A stretch of DNA of 64,000 nucleotides from Mermis nigrescens (lineage: Eukaryota; Nematoda; Enoplea; Mermithida; Mermithidae): positions 32,997,748-33,061,747 of the forward strand of contig JAVLUZ010000154.1 of NCBI GenBank assembly GCA_036768485.1, written 5' to 3'. Shown in pieces: positions 47,853 through 58,739 of this stretch; position 1 is the stretch's first letter, and each line of letters opens with the position of its first letter. Under the pieces are notes generated by a model, which was not told the origin of the DNA, searched no databases, and saw nothing but the letters and a program-made list of their open reading frames with translations. A program made the position numbers and the translations under genes.

Positions 47853-48263
47853 CCGTGAGACAGTGATCGGACCGAGGGTACTTTTTGGACCCTCGGCCTC
47901 GGCCTCGGCCTCGGCCGAGGCCGAGGCCGAGGCCGAAGCCGAGGGTAATGCCGAGGGCAGTGATCGGACCGAGGCCTCGGCCTCGGCAAGCCTCGGCGTT
48001 TTTGGAGCCTCGGCGCCGAGGGTGAGGCTGAAAAGTGCCGAGGCGCCGAGGGTTAAAATCAAATTTGAATAAGTTTAATATGTCCGTTGAATATTAACTA
48101 TTTAGAATGCATCTGCAGTACAAAGGCTATTTTTTACCTATAGACTTTTCTTGTGGTTTCAGTCGCGTACCCAGTTACACAAAGTTACATACAGCAAAGT
48201 GCCAATTTATTATTCATGTGATGACTAAGTTTTAATTCTCATGCTTGCTACATGGATCGGAAA

Positions 48264-49977
48264 CACACATTCCCGAAGGGAGGGGTGAGGGAGGTTTATT
48301 ACCCCCCTCTCAGGGTACAAGACTCAAGTCACTGTCAGACGATTTTTGGTTAAAACCTTTTGAATATTTTTGAACCTAATTTTTACTATGGCAAAAGTGC
48401 AGCTAACTATTAGAATTTCCCGAAGTGATAGAGTATTTTTGAATGTAAGCAAGAGTAAATAGACTAACTGTCACTATAAAACATGCATGTAACAGCTCAA
48501 AATTTTTGGGAGGGGCTCCTCGGCATACATGTAACGGCTAGAAATTTTGGGTGGGGGATTAGCGACTCTAATTCTATGTCAAAAATGGCATAAGCACCTA
48601 AAATAGCCAACAAAGCGCAAATTTTCGCCAAAAATGGGGAGGGTGGGTCAAAATTTTCTGACGTTGGAGGGAAGGGTTAGGGGAGGACGTCCAACCCTGG
48701 GTGGGTGGTAATTCCTCAAAGCCCTTCCTGTTACTTGTATGGTTTTCGGCCATTTTTATGGGAGGGGGCGTAAATGATTACGGATTTTCAGCCGAAAATC
48801 GCAAAAACGCACCTAAAAATGGCCAATAAATGCAGGTTTTGCCAAAAATCAATTTTGGCTCGCGCATTTTTTGAAGCCATTTTTATACAATGTTAAAATA
48901 CTTTCTTGGACAAAGTGATATTAATTATATCGTTTTTCAGAATATTTTAGGAAATTTCAAAAATTTTCGGCGCTTCGCGCAAAATATCGCTAATATACTG
49001 TATTTAGATTGAAGCAGGGGAAATAAACACTCCAAAATTAATTTTTGTGTAGTCTAGGCATCTTTATGCAGATTTATATATCGTTTGTATCTATTTATAC
49101 TGTTTTTGAAAATTTTATGCAAAATAAGTACTATTTAATAACTTTGCACTTTTTTGCCCTTCAAAGATAAAATTGACTAATTTATCCTGATGTTGCATTG
49201 GATTTCTAAGCACAGTAGTGCTTATTACAAGATTTAACTGGCATATTACAATATCTGTAATATTTCTGTTAAATTTTCTCAGTTAAATTTTCTCAGTCAA
49301 GTTTTATGTGTAAATTTCATCAAAAGCTCATAAAAATTTCGGCGCTTCGCGCCAAATAATCTTATGAACTATATCCAGGCCGAATTATCACATTTAGGAC
49401 CACAGTTTTTTGTATTCGGCAAAGATTTTTCATATTGTACAGAGACTTTTCAGGACTGTCTTTGTACATGCACAAAGATTTTTGGAGAGACAAAAACTGT
49501 AAAAATGTGTAAAATTCCCGAAAATTTTTGGCGCATCAGTAATTGTCTGTCCTATATATCTTTAAAATAGTAGAATTTGCATTTAGAATGGAAAAAATGT
49601 CAAATATTCAGAGACCCAGGAATTAGCTAAGATACGCTACCGAAGGTCGAAAACCCCTGTTTTACCTTACTAAATCGCTACTGTACCATACTATATATAA
49701 TAGTATACAAAAATTTGCATGTACAAAATGTTCAAAGACTTTTGGATACCATTTTTGTTCATGTAAAAAGGTATCTCGCACAAAAAAACACTGTTTAGGA
49801 CTGCATGCCGGTTGCAGGTCACACACTGGCAGTATGTAAAAATGTGTATGTTTAAAAATATATTTATATAAAATATCTACAAAAATTTGTTCGCTCATAC
49901 AAAGACACTACTTAATTTACTGGTCCCCCATTTAGGGATTTCACCCTTCCCTCAACTCTGGACCATGGGAAACTATG
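48264..49977. mobile_element. H-family element in the left arm of the palindrome
   Basis: It starts CACACATTCCCG and ends CCATGGGAAACTATG, flanked by perfect ATCGGAAA duplications (48256-48263, 49978-49985). Confidence 0.9.
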
Positions 49978-50979
49978 ATCGGAAAGTACAGTGCAGTTTC
50001 TGTCATATTACCTACTACACCAGAATTGGATGACTGAAAAAGCGTGTTTAAACATGCATTACTGCAAAAGCGAGCACAACAATGGCTACAGTTCTGTCTT
50101 TACTTAGCTTATTTCGTTTGTTCGTATTTCTTTGACACTGTTTTCTTATTTATGTATAGTAATAAAAGTTTTTAAGTGCTTGTTCAGCCATATTTTTTAT
50201 TAACTTTTCCAAGTCTTCAACGGCAACTTGTTAAACTGAGTATGCTTTCATTCTGCTGACTTTATTCAATAAATCCTTCACACAATTAATCTACTATTAT
50301 TGAAAATGACATTCGATAAAGTGTTCAATATTACGATTATTCTCTAGCTCATGTGCATACAAAATATTCTAAGAGCACTATTTATGGGTATAGGTATTTA
50401 AGCTTGACCCTCGGCATTACCCTCGGCCTCGGCCTCGGCCTCGGCCGAGGCCGAGGCAAGGATTTTAAGGCGCCTCGGCCTCGGCCGAGGCCGAGGGTCC
50501 AAAAAGTACCCTCGGTCCGATCACTGGCCGAGGGTCAAGCTTATATACCTATACCCATAAATAGTACTCTTAGAATATTTTGTGTGCACATGAGCTAGAG
50601 AATAATCGTAATATTAAACACTTTATCGAATGTCAAACAATTCATTTTTATTTTCAATAATAGTTGATTAAATGTGTGAAGGATTTATTGAATAAAGTCA
50701 GCAGCATGAAAACATACTTAATTTAAAAAGTTGCCTTTGATGAAGACTTGGAAAAGTTTATAAAAAATATGGCTGAACAAGCACTTAAAAACTTTTATTA
50801 CTATAAATAAGAAAACAGTGTCGAAGAAATAAACGAACAAGCGAAATAAGATAAGTAAAGACAGAACTGTAGCCATTGTTGTGCTCGCTTTGCAGTAATG
50901 CATATTTAAACACATTTTTTCAGTCATCCAATTCTGGTGTGGCAGGTAATATGACGGAAACTGCACTGTACTTTCCGGT

Positions 50980-52482
50980 CATAGTTTCCCAAGGTCCAGA
51001 GATGAGGGAAGGTGAATTCCCAAAATGGGGGACGAGTAAATTAAGTAGTGTCTTTGTATGAGCGAACAAATTTTTGTAGATATTTTATATAAATATATTT
51101 TTAAACATACACATTTTTACATACTGCCAGTGTGTGACCTGCAACTGGCATGCAGTCCTAAACAGTGTTTTTCTGTGCAAGATACCTTTTTACGTGTGCA
51201 AAGATGGTATCCAAAAGTCTTTGACAGTTTTTGTCTCTCCAAAAATCTTTGTGTATGTAGATGGTCCTGAAAAAGATTCTGTACATTATGAAAAATCTTT
51301 GCCGAATACAAAAAAACGTGGCCCTAAATGTGATAACTCGGCTTGAATTTAGTTGATAATATTAGTTCGGCGCGAAGCGCCGAAATTTTTATCAGCTTTT
51401 GATGAAATTTACACATGAAATTCGACTGAGAAAGCTAAAACAACTTGTACTACAAAATCAGAAATATTACAGATATTGTAATATGCCAATTAAATCTTGT
51501 AATAAGCACTACTGTGCGTAGAAATCCAATGCAACATCAGGATAAATTAGTCAATTTTTTCTTTGAACGGCAAAAAAGTGCAAAGTTATTAAATAGTACT
51601 TATTTTGCATAAAATTTTTAAAAACAGTATAAATAGATACAAAACATTTTTAAATCTGCATAAAGATGCCTAGATTACACAAAAATTGATTTTGGAGTGT
51701 TTATTTCCCTGCTTCAATCTAAATACAGTATATTAGCGATATTTTGCGCGAAGCGCCGAAAATTTTTTGAAATTTCCTAAAATATACTGAAAAACGATAT
51801 AATAACTATCACTTTGTCCAAGAAAGTATTTTAACATTGTATAAAAATGGCTCAAAAAAAAAATGCGCGAGCCGAAATTGATTTTTGGCAAAACCTGCAT
51901 TTATTGGCCTTTTTTAGGTGCATTTTTGCGATTTTCGGCCGAAAATTCGTGATCATTTACCCCCTCTCCCATCAAAATGGCCGAAAACCATACGTGTAAC
52001 AGGGGGTTTGGGGAATTCCCCATTTACCCAGGGTTGGACATCCTCCCCATACCCTTCCCTCCAACGTCAACCCACCCTCCCCACTTTTGGCGAAAATTTG
52101 CGCTTTGTTGGCTATTTCTAGGTGCTTTTGCCATTTTTGACATAAGATTAGAGTCGCTAATCCCCCTCCTTCTAAAAATGGCCAGGGACCCCTACCCGAA
52201 ATTTCAAGCCGTTACATGTATGCCGAGGCGCCCCTTACGAAAATTTCGAGCTGTTACATGCATGCTTCATAGTGATAGTTTGTCTATTTACTCTTGCTCA
52301 CATTCAAAAATACTGTATCACTTCGTGAAATTCTAATAGTTAGCTGCACTTTTGCCATAGTAAAAATTAACTGCAAAAATTATTCAAAAGGTTTGCACCA
52401 AAAATCGTCTGACAGTGACTTGAGTCTTGTACCTTGAGAGGAGGGTTTATAACCCTCCCTCACCCCCCTTTGGGAATGTGTG
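50980..52482. mobile_element. H-family element in the right arm of the palindrome
   Basis: It starts CATAGTTTCCCAAGG and ends GGGAATGTGTG, flanked by TTTCCGGT (50972-50979) and TTTCCGAT (52483-52490). These are the reverse complement of the flanks in the left arm, so the insertion preceded the duplication that made the palindrome. Confidence 0.9.
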
Positions 52483-52808
52483 TTTCCGATCCATGTAGCG
52501 AGCATGAGAATTAAAACTAAGTCATCACATGAATAATAAATTGGCACTTTGCTGTATGTAACTTGGTGTAACTGGGTACGCGAGTAAAACCATAAGAAGT
52601 CTATAGGTAAAAAATAGCCTGTGTACTGCAGATGTATTCTAAATAGTTAATATTCAACGGATATATTAAACTTATTCAAAATTGATTTTAACCCTCGGCG
52701 CCTCGGCACTTTTTAGCTTCGCCCTCGGCGCCGAGGCCGAGGCTCCAGAAAACGCCGAGGCTTGCCGAGGCCGAGGCCGAGGCCTCGGTCCGATCACTGC
52801 CGTGAGAT

Positions 52809-54725
52809 CAAACATGCACACCGGGGAGGGGTTATGGGGGTATCCCTATCACAACTTTTGAAAGGCATACATACCCTCCTACGACCATTTGCGGACCAAA
52901 ATTATTGTTGGAATTATGAAAGAGCGCCAAACGATGCCCAACATTATAATCTGAAGTATTTTTTGAGTAGTACTCAGTCCACTAATTCATTCAGACATTT
53001 TTGTCCATTGTGCATATTTGATAGTCCCAAGTCATTCCATCATTCAAATTATTTGTTATCATGCAAGCTTAATCACGAATATTCAAGAAGGGTACAATGC
53101 AACGAAATAAAGCATTTTTACAAGTTTGTGACGGGGGGTTAGGAACTAGGGATGCAGCGGGTGCACATTTTTTGGAATAGCGGGTGCGGGTGCGGGTGCG
53201 GGTACCAAAATTTTGCTTTAGCGGGTGCGGGTGCGGGTGTCGCACCTTAAAAATAGCGGGTACGGGTGGCGGGTGGCGGGTTTAGCAGTGAGATATAGCA
53301 TAATATAAATAGGACTAAAAATGCTCCATTTTTTGTCCGCTTAATGCAGTTATTTACTGTGTGCAAAATTCATATTAATCTTCAAGCTGATTGTCTTTTT
53401 CTTTGCAGACTACTCTCTCAATGAATTAAATTTGCGAACTAAAGATAAGTAAATTGTCAATGATTGAACCATTGACCAATATGAGTAATATATTTGCACT
53501 TTGCAGAATACAATGTTTAGACACTTGTTGTTATCATTCTCTTCTTAAAATGGGTCTACGACGTTTTCGCGCCAGCAACTTAAAAAATATTCTAACTACA
53601 TTAATTTTGAAGCAATTTTTAAGTAAATTATATATTCAGAATCGACGAGTATTCATTTTTGTACGACTGAAAAAGTGTAGAAAATCCAGTGTATTTTTAG
53701 ACGCGTTTAATTATCTCATTAAATTCAAAGATAATCTAAAAGTTTGTACCATCACGTAGAAAATTGAATGAGCTTTCAGAATCTGTATTATACTTTAATC
53801 ATAAATTAAATGTAAATAATTAATAATATTACAACGAGTATGGCGCCAAAACGGCAGTGCCAAAACGTCCTACTTCGTCTTAAAAAAGCAATGTACAATA
53901 CATTGCTGCATAATATCTCTACTCACGCTGGAGTGGTTGAACTGATGCATGTAAAGACTGGCACCTAGACCCTTCTTTTTTTAAAAAGCATAATTCGCAT
54001 AATTGGAATTAACCATAAGAGAGCTTGAACATGTATCTGCAGTCCAGAGGGTACCTAAAAATATGACTCATTACAAGTAGATGTTCGCTTTTCCAATTTG
54101 TACTTGGACGTTAGAACACACTGTTATACATTCTGGTTTTTTCATTAACGTGTCACTGCCTCAGAATCGTTTTGTCTTTTCGTAAATTCTAATTATTATT
54201 ATCCGCCACCCGCTGTTTTATCATAATATTTTTAGCGGGTGCGGGTGCGGGTAGCAAAATTTCGGAATAGCGGGTGCGGGTGCGGGTGCGGGTACCAAAA
54301 AAGAAGCGGGTAATAGCGGGTGCGGGTGCGGGTGCGGGTATCCGCTGCATCCCTATTAGGAACATACTTGGGCAATGGCAAAAGCTTCAGCCCGTCCAAC
54401 TATGGGCTTTCAAAGGTTGGTTGGTCCCTAGTTGGGCTAAAGATGGGTTAAAAAGCCAATTTTATTTGATTTTTCCATTGTTTCCTCACATTTTTTCGAA
54501 ATCAGCCCATCCGAATGGACCCTTCAGCCGTCCAGCTTTTGTGTCAGCCCGTTCCGTGGACGGGCTGGAATTGTCTATTGCCCAGGTGTGGATAGGAACG
54601 ACAAAAATATCTGAAAAATCAACATATTCATCATTTCAGCGCCATAATCAGCCGTAAAAATTAATCATTTACCCCCTCCCTCCCAAAAAACACCCCTCTC
54701 AAAACTTTGACCGTGTGCATCTATG
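52809..54725. mobile_element. hAT-like element inserted directly beside the palindrome
   Basis: The left end CAAACATGCACACC pairs with the right end GTGTGCATCTATG. The flanks CGTGAGAT (52801-52808 and 54726-54733) are identical. The left duplication overlaps seven bases of the palindrome element's own right duplication. Another hAT-like element (53147-54355) is nested inside. Confidence 0.9.
53147..54355. mobile_element. hAT-like element with GCGGGT hexamer arrays
   Basis: Both ends are TAGGGATGCAGCGG, inverted, and both flanks are TTAGGAAC (53139-53146, 54356-54363). The terminal ~120 bases on each side are made of GGTGCG/GCGGGT hexamers pointing inward from opposite ends. The AT-rich core holds a 101-codon frame (53454-53759) with no recognisable domain. 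I do not call it a gene. Confidence 0.9.
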
Positions 54726-54838
54726 CGTGAGATTATGTAAGATCACTGAGGAAAATTAAAGGACGCTTATTCAACGATATTACGCTGATTCAATTCGAAT
54801 GAAATTCTCAATGACTTTTTATTTTGCTGAATCGTTGG

Positions 54839-55385
54839 CAGGCCCGTGTCCAGGATTTTGTTTGGGGGGCACGATTGAAATTTATTCAAAAGCATAAGAG
54901 GGACCAACGGATGAATTAATAAAGACGTTCTACGACCACTAGAGCTACACGATTTGTAAATTTTGCTCTCCAGGTACCTTAAATATGGTGGAAATCCAAT
55001 GGACTTTCTCTCTTCTAGGGCTGAGAGGGTCTTGTGTGGCGCGCTCAAACGCTCCCAGGGCAGATCCCCGGAAAATTTTGTGAGAAAAGCACCTTAGAGT
55101 TGAATCGTTACCTTAAAAGTTTCATGAGATCAGCCTATTTTTGGTTATGAAATCAGTTTCTGCGTAAAACCTGCGCAGTTTCTGCCTGAAATCTGCAAAA
55201 ATAGAAGACGGATTGTATAAAGATTGAATTTGGAGCGTTTTAACCGCGCAATGGGGACTAAATAAACTGATTGTGAAATTTGGCGCTTTTTCGCTGAAAA
55301 AGCAAAGAGGAGGTTAAGGAAAAAATCATTCTCAAATTTTATTTCGAGGGGGAGCATGCCCCCATATCCCCTGGATACGGGCCTG
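54839..55385. mobile_element. K-family hAT-like element
   Basis: It starts CAGGCCCGTGTCCAGG and ends CCCCTGGATACGGGCCTG. The flanks (ATCGTTGG, AGCGTATA) match poorly, so it is old or recombined. It has the family segment 'cgaccactagagctacacg'. Confidence 0.7.
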
Positions 55386-55693
55386 AGCGTATATATTACA
55401 TAATTAAATTACAACAAAAGTGACAAGAAAGATGGATAGTGATTAGACAAGTCCATTTCAGTGCTTCGAAAGCATACACGCACAAGTCTAGGATCCGCAA
55501 ACATAAAATCTAGAATTCCTGACTAATTAATATGGCGCAGCGTTCGTGTTTTTTCATCTTTTGTCATACGACAGAAACGATCAAAATAGTATATTTTTAT
55601 TTTAGATGAATTTTGAAAAGTTTTTTTAAATTAAATTTCAGCAGATTTTAATTGTGATTCTATCACCTGGAAATTTTTCTATGATCTTATGAT

Positions 55694-56064
55694 CACAGGT
55701 GGGCAATGCCGCGCCAGCCGCGCCACCGGGTGGCGCCAGAAGGCACTTTGGTACCTTCAGAACCCCAGCTGGGTGGCGCCATAAAAAACAGTTTTTGATC
55801 AGCGGGGGGGGGGGGGTAGAATTTTCGACCCAAAAATAAAAAAGTGAGAAAATGATGCAACCAACCAACTAGTCAACCAACCAATCAACTAACCGGCCAT
55901 TCAAACAACCGGCCAACCAAACAACCAACCAACCGGCCAAACAACCAACCAACTAGCCAACCAACCAACCAACTAACCGGCCAGGCCAACCAATCAACCG
56001 AACAACCAACTTCAACAAAAGGGACCCCGGTACCTTCAAAACCAAAATCCATTGCCCAGGTATG
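55694..56064. mobile_element. hAT-like element with a CCAACCAA microsatellite
   Basis: The left end CACAGGTGGGCAATG pairs with the right end CATTGCCCAGGTATG. The flanks CTTATGAT (55686-55693) and CTTGTGAC (56065-56072) agree at six of eight positions. The interior has GC-rich 'gcgccaccgggtggcgcc' palindromes, a G-run, and about 150 bases of CCAACCAA/CCGGCCAA repeats. The next element starts exactly at the right duplication. Confidence 0.65.
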
Positions 56065-56072
56065 CTTGTGAC

Positions 56073-56608
56073 CAGACATGCACGGGGAATTTTGGGGTCT
56101 GGATTACACCTGGGCTTGTGGGGGTTCTGGGGGTATGCAACCTCCGAGAAACCAAAACCCCCCCAGAATTCAATTTTTAAAATTTTTTTAGTTTTTTTCG
56201 CCATTTTTTGTTGCCAATGGATAGTGCTCGATGAGATACGTCGAAAAATGGTGTTTTTTCGCCATACCACCACTTTTAAGGCCATTTTTTGACCTTTGAA
56301 AAATCTTGCAGCCCCCACCCTCCTAGAATTTCCTTGCTGCCCACGTATGGTCTAGATCCCCAAAAATGGAAAAAATGGGAAATTTTTTTCATGGAAAATG
56401 AGTCGAAATGAAGGCCAAATTTTGATGGCGAATTAAAATTTTTCTTCACAAGCGCTTGAAATTGTTTGAAAATTATGAAATGACGTCGTTTTAACGCTAT
56501 TTTAGCATTTATATCAGTTTTTGTGGTCATTTTAGCCCAAAAAGCTCAATTTTTCACCTCCCTCCCAGACTGACTAACCCATCCACGTAGGCCATGCGCG
56601 CATCTATG
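56073..56608. mobile_element. CATGCACG-family element with nested F MITE
   Basis: It starts CAGACATGCACGGGG and ends GCGCGCATCTATG, with perfect CTTGTGAC flanks (56065-56072, 56609-56616). Relatives are at 46266-46541 and 62804-63305. Confidence 0.85.
56105..56349 (+). mobile_element. F-family MITE nested in the preceding element
   Basis: It starts TACACCTGGGC and ends GCCCACGTATG. The flanks GTCTGGAT (56097-56104) and GTCTAGAT (56350-56357) differ at one base. Confidence 0.85.
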
Positions 56609-57016
56609 CTTGTGACTCATTTTTATTCAATTTTAGGCGTTTTGTGCATCAACAAGATAAAATTATTAATCCGGACACCTGGTGCTTTTGCAGAATCGAA
56701 ACTTTACGCAAGTATGCTTAAACCTTCCGCTCAAAAATATTCAGCATCTAGAATTTTTAAATTTCCAAAAAGTGCCGTTTTTAAGGCGTTGTTAGCTACA
56801 TTTTAATTTAAAAGCAGTCAATTTTTCCGTGCTTCGCATAAAATGGCTATTTTGACTACCTATATATATCTCGATCAATTTCATTGAAATTTCGTTGAAC
56901 ATTTCAAGGGTTTCTAGAAATAAAAACGTCAAAGACGTTAAAAAATCGTGTTGACGCATACCTATCCTTTCTGAGCTCAAAAATATACTTTAGAAAATTT
57001 TTGATTCATCCTCAAC

Positions 57017-57440
57017 CATACAGGCACATCGGGGGTGAGGGGGTATTACCCCTCCCTCCCTGAAGGTTGGTTCAGACGGACAGGTATTGTCCGGCGATTT
57101 TGAGCTGATGAAATGTTTTTTTGCATCATTTTTGAGGTCAAAAGCAACAAAAACGTCAAAAGTTTTCCGCGCTTCACACCAGTTTAGTACTTTTAAGTAC
57201 TTTTTACTCAAAAACCGCCCAAAATTGATAAATTTCTGCATTTTTTAGTGTTAAAAGGGATATAATGCAGTCAACATGGAATAAATGCTTTTAATATGCG
57301 ATATTACCACGAAAAAACGTTTTATAGGCTATATTTACCATTTTGATCGTTAAAACAGCAAACAAATCGTGAACGTTAAATTTACTTCTGGATTTTTGGG
57401 ATTTCCCCTCCCCCTGCCGACCCTGACCATGTGCACCTAT
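57017..57440. mobile_element. hAT-like element with CATACAGGCACAT end
   Basis: The left end CATACAGGCACATCGGGGG resembles the complement of the right end (GACCATGTGCACCTAT). Both are G-rich just inside. No target duplication could be confirmed. Confidence 0.45.
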
Positions 57441-57449
57441 TCCCCTTGC

Positions 57450-57960
57450 CCTATTCCAATGCTTTTCAAGTATTCAAGGTACCTAGTCATTTTGACTTGC
57501 TGATGCTGACTCATCCATTTAGACCATGGCGATTATTATTATGTTGCTCTTAGTCAACCTACATAAGCGTGCCGCAAAATCATACACGGAATGCTCAAAT
57601 ATTTATATTGATTTCCTACGTTTGAAACGCCGTTGGGTGCTGTGCATTTTATGCTGTCTTCCGTGTTTGACGCGGATTTTTTATTTTGAACGAGCTCTTT
57701 CGATTAATCAAATGCGTAGGCGTTTTGAATTTGCTTAGTTAAAATTACAATAGTATGGTATCAAATTGCACTTGCTCTAGTTTAACTTGGTATTTAAAGA
57801 GTAGCTATCGGGTTACTCAATTGTCTGACGTGTTTTTGGGTTGCTATAGATTATATGCAGAGCTCGCAAAGATTTATATTTGTATGCGTAGCTTAAATCA
57901 CTGCTTTCATTATGGCTTAAGACAGATGGAATGATGTGTATTTTATTCTATTGATGCAGC
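57450..57960. other. Low-repeat sequence with an unrecognised 70-codon frame
   Basis: A frame at 57526-57738 begins in a hydrophobic stretch and contains a second one with several cysteines (CILCCLPCL). I recognise no family, and no splice or conservation evidence is available. It is noted, not called as a gene. Confidence 0.25.
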
Positions 57961-57984
57961 ACTTACTGACATGTAGTAGCACCA

Positions 57985-58725
57985 GTGTTTTTTTGTACAA
58001 GGTCCGTTTGTACATGTACAAAGATGGTCCCCAAAAGTCTTTGTACATTTTGTGCATGCAAATTTTTGTGTACTATAATATAGTACAGTAGAGATTTTAG
58101 TGTGGTAAAACAGGGTTTTTGATTGTTGCTTGTGTATTTTAGCTAATTTATGTGTTTCTGACGCCAAAAATTACTAAAAATTGTCTCAATACCCAAAATT
58201 TGTTATTTTTCTATTCTAAATGCAAATTCTGCCATTTTAAAGATATATAGGACAAATAATTACTCATTTCGGCGCGAAGCGCCGAAAATTTCCGGGAATT
58301 TTACACCTTTTCACAGTTTTTGTCTCCCCAAAAATCTTTGTACATTTTGTACACACGAATTTTCGGGTACTATAATATGATGCAGTAGCGATTTTAGTGT
58401 GGTAAAACAGAGTTGTTCAACTTTTGGTAGTGTATTTGAGCTAATTTCTGGGTCTCTAAGGGCAAAAATCACTAAGAATCGTCTTAAAATGGTTAGAAGC
58501 GCCAACAAATTTGACATTTTTTCTTTTTAAATGCAATTTCTGTAATTATAAAGATATATAGAACACACAATTACTCATTACGGCGCGAAGCCCCAAAAAT
58601 TTCTGCGAATTTCAGACCTTTTTTGCAATTTTTGTCTTTCCGAAAATATTTGTACATGTACAAAGACGGTCCCGAAAAGTCTTTGTACATCGTGAAAAAT
58701 CTTTGCCGAGTACAAAAAAACACTG
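57985..58725 (-). repeat. Dispersed TGTACAAAG / CGGCGC repeat, inverted, two copies
   Basis: These are the same modules as 901-1965 but on the other strand. Two successive units contain 'ggcgcgaag.gcc' palindromes near 58270 and 58585 and paired 'gtacatgtacaaagacggtccc' type words. Confidence 0.6.
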
Positions 58726-58739
58726 AGTCGTACTCATAC

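Larger units (their letters stand above)
47861..52799. mobile_element. hAT-like insertion built as a ~5-kb near-palindrome with CCGAGG arrays
   Basis: Both outer ends are CAGTGATCGGACCGAGG in inverted orientation. The flanks are CCGTGAGA on both sides (47853-47860, 52800-52807), a perfect 8-bp duplication. The left half (about 47958-50470) reads as the reverse complement of the right half (about 50472-52799), with a centre near 50471. GGCCTC/GAGGCC hexamer arrays occur at both ends and at the centre. Each arm contains an H element at the corresponding position. The left end has an extra ~97 bases (47861-47957) repeating the terminal hexamer array, so a second CAGTGATCGG starts at 47958. There is no transposase gene. 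Confidence 0.85.

Noticed and set aside
47797..48072. 91-codon frame with alternating Ala/Glu and Ala/Ser repeats
   Set aside because: The pattern is the direct translation of the CCGAGG hexamer array at a transposon end, and the opposite strand is also open.
53454..53759. 101-codon frame inside the GCGGGT-ended element as a possible transposase
   Set aside because: It has no hAT dimerisation or DDE-type motifs and is too short. Composition is that of AT-rich non-coding DNA.
55859..56010. Telomere-like repeat
   Set aside because: CCAACCAA/CCGGCCAA tracts are internal, irregular and inside a bounded element. They do not match known animal telomere units.
57526..57738. Cysteine-rich hydrophobic 70-codon frame as a host exon
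   Set aside because: No family recognised, no convincing splice sites, and no partner exon found.
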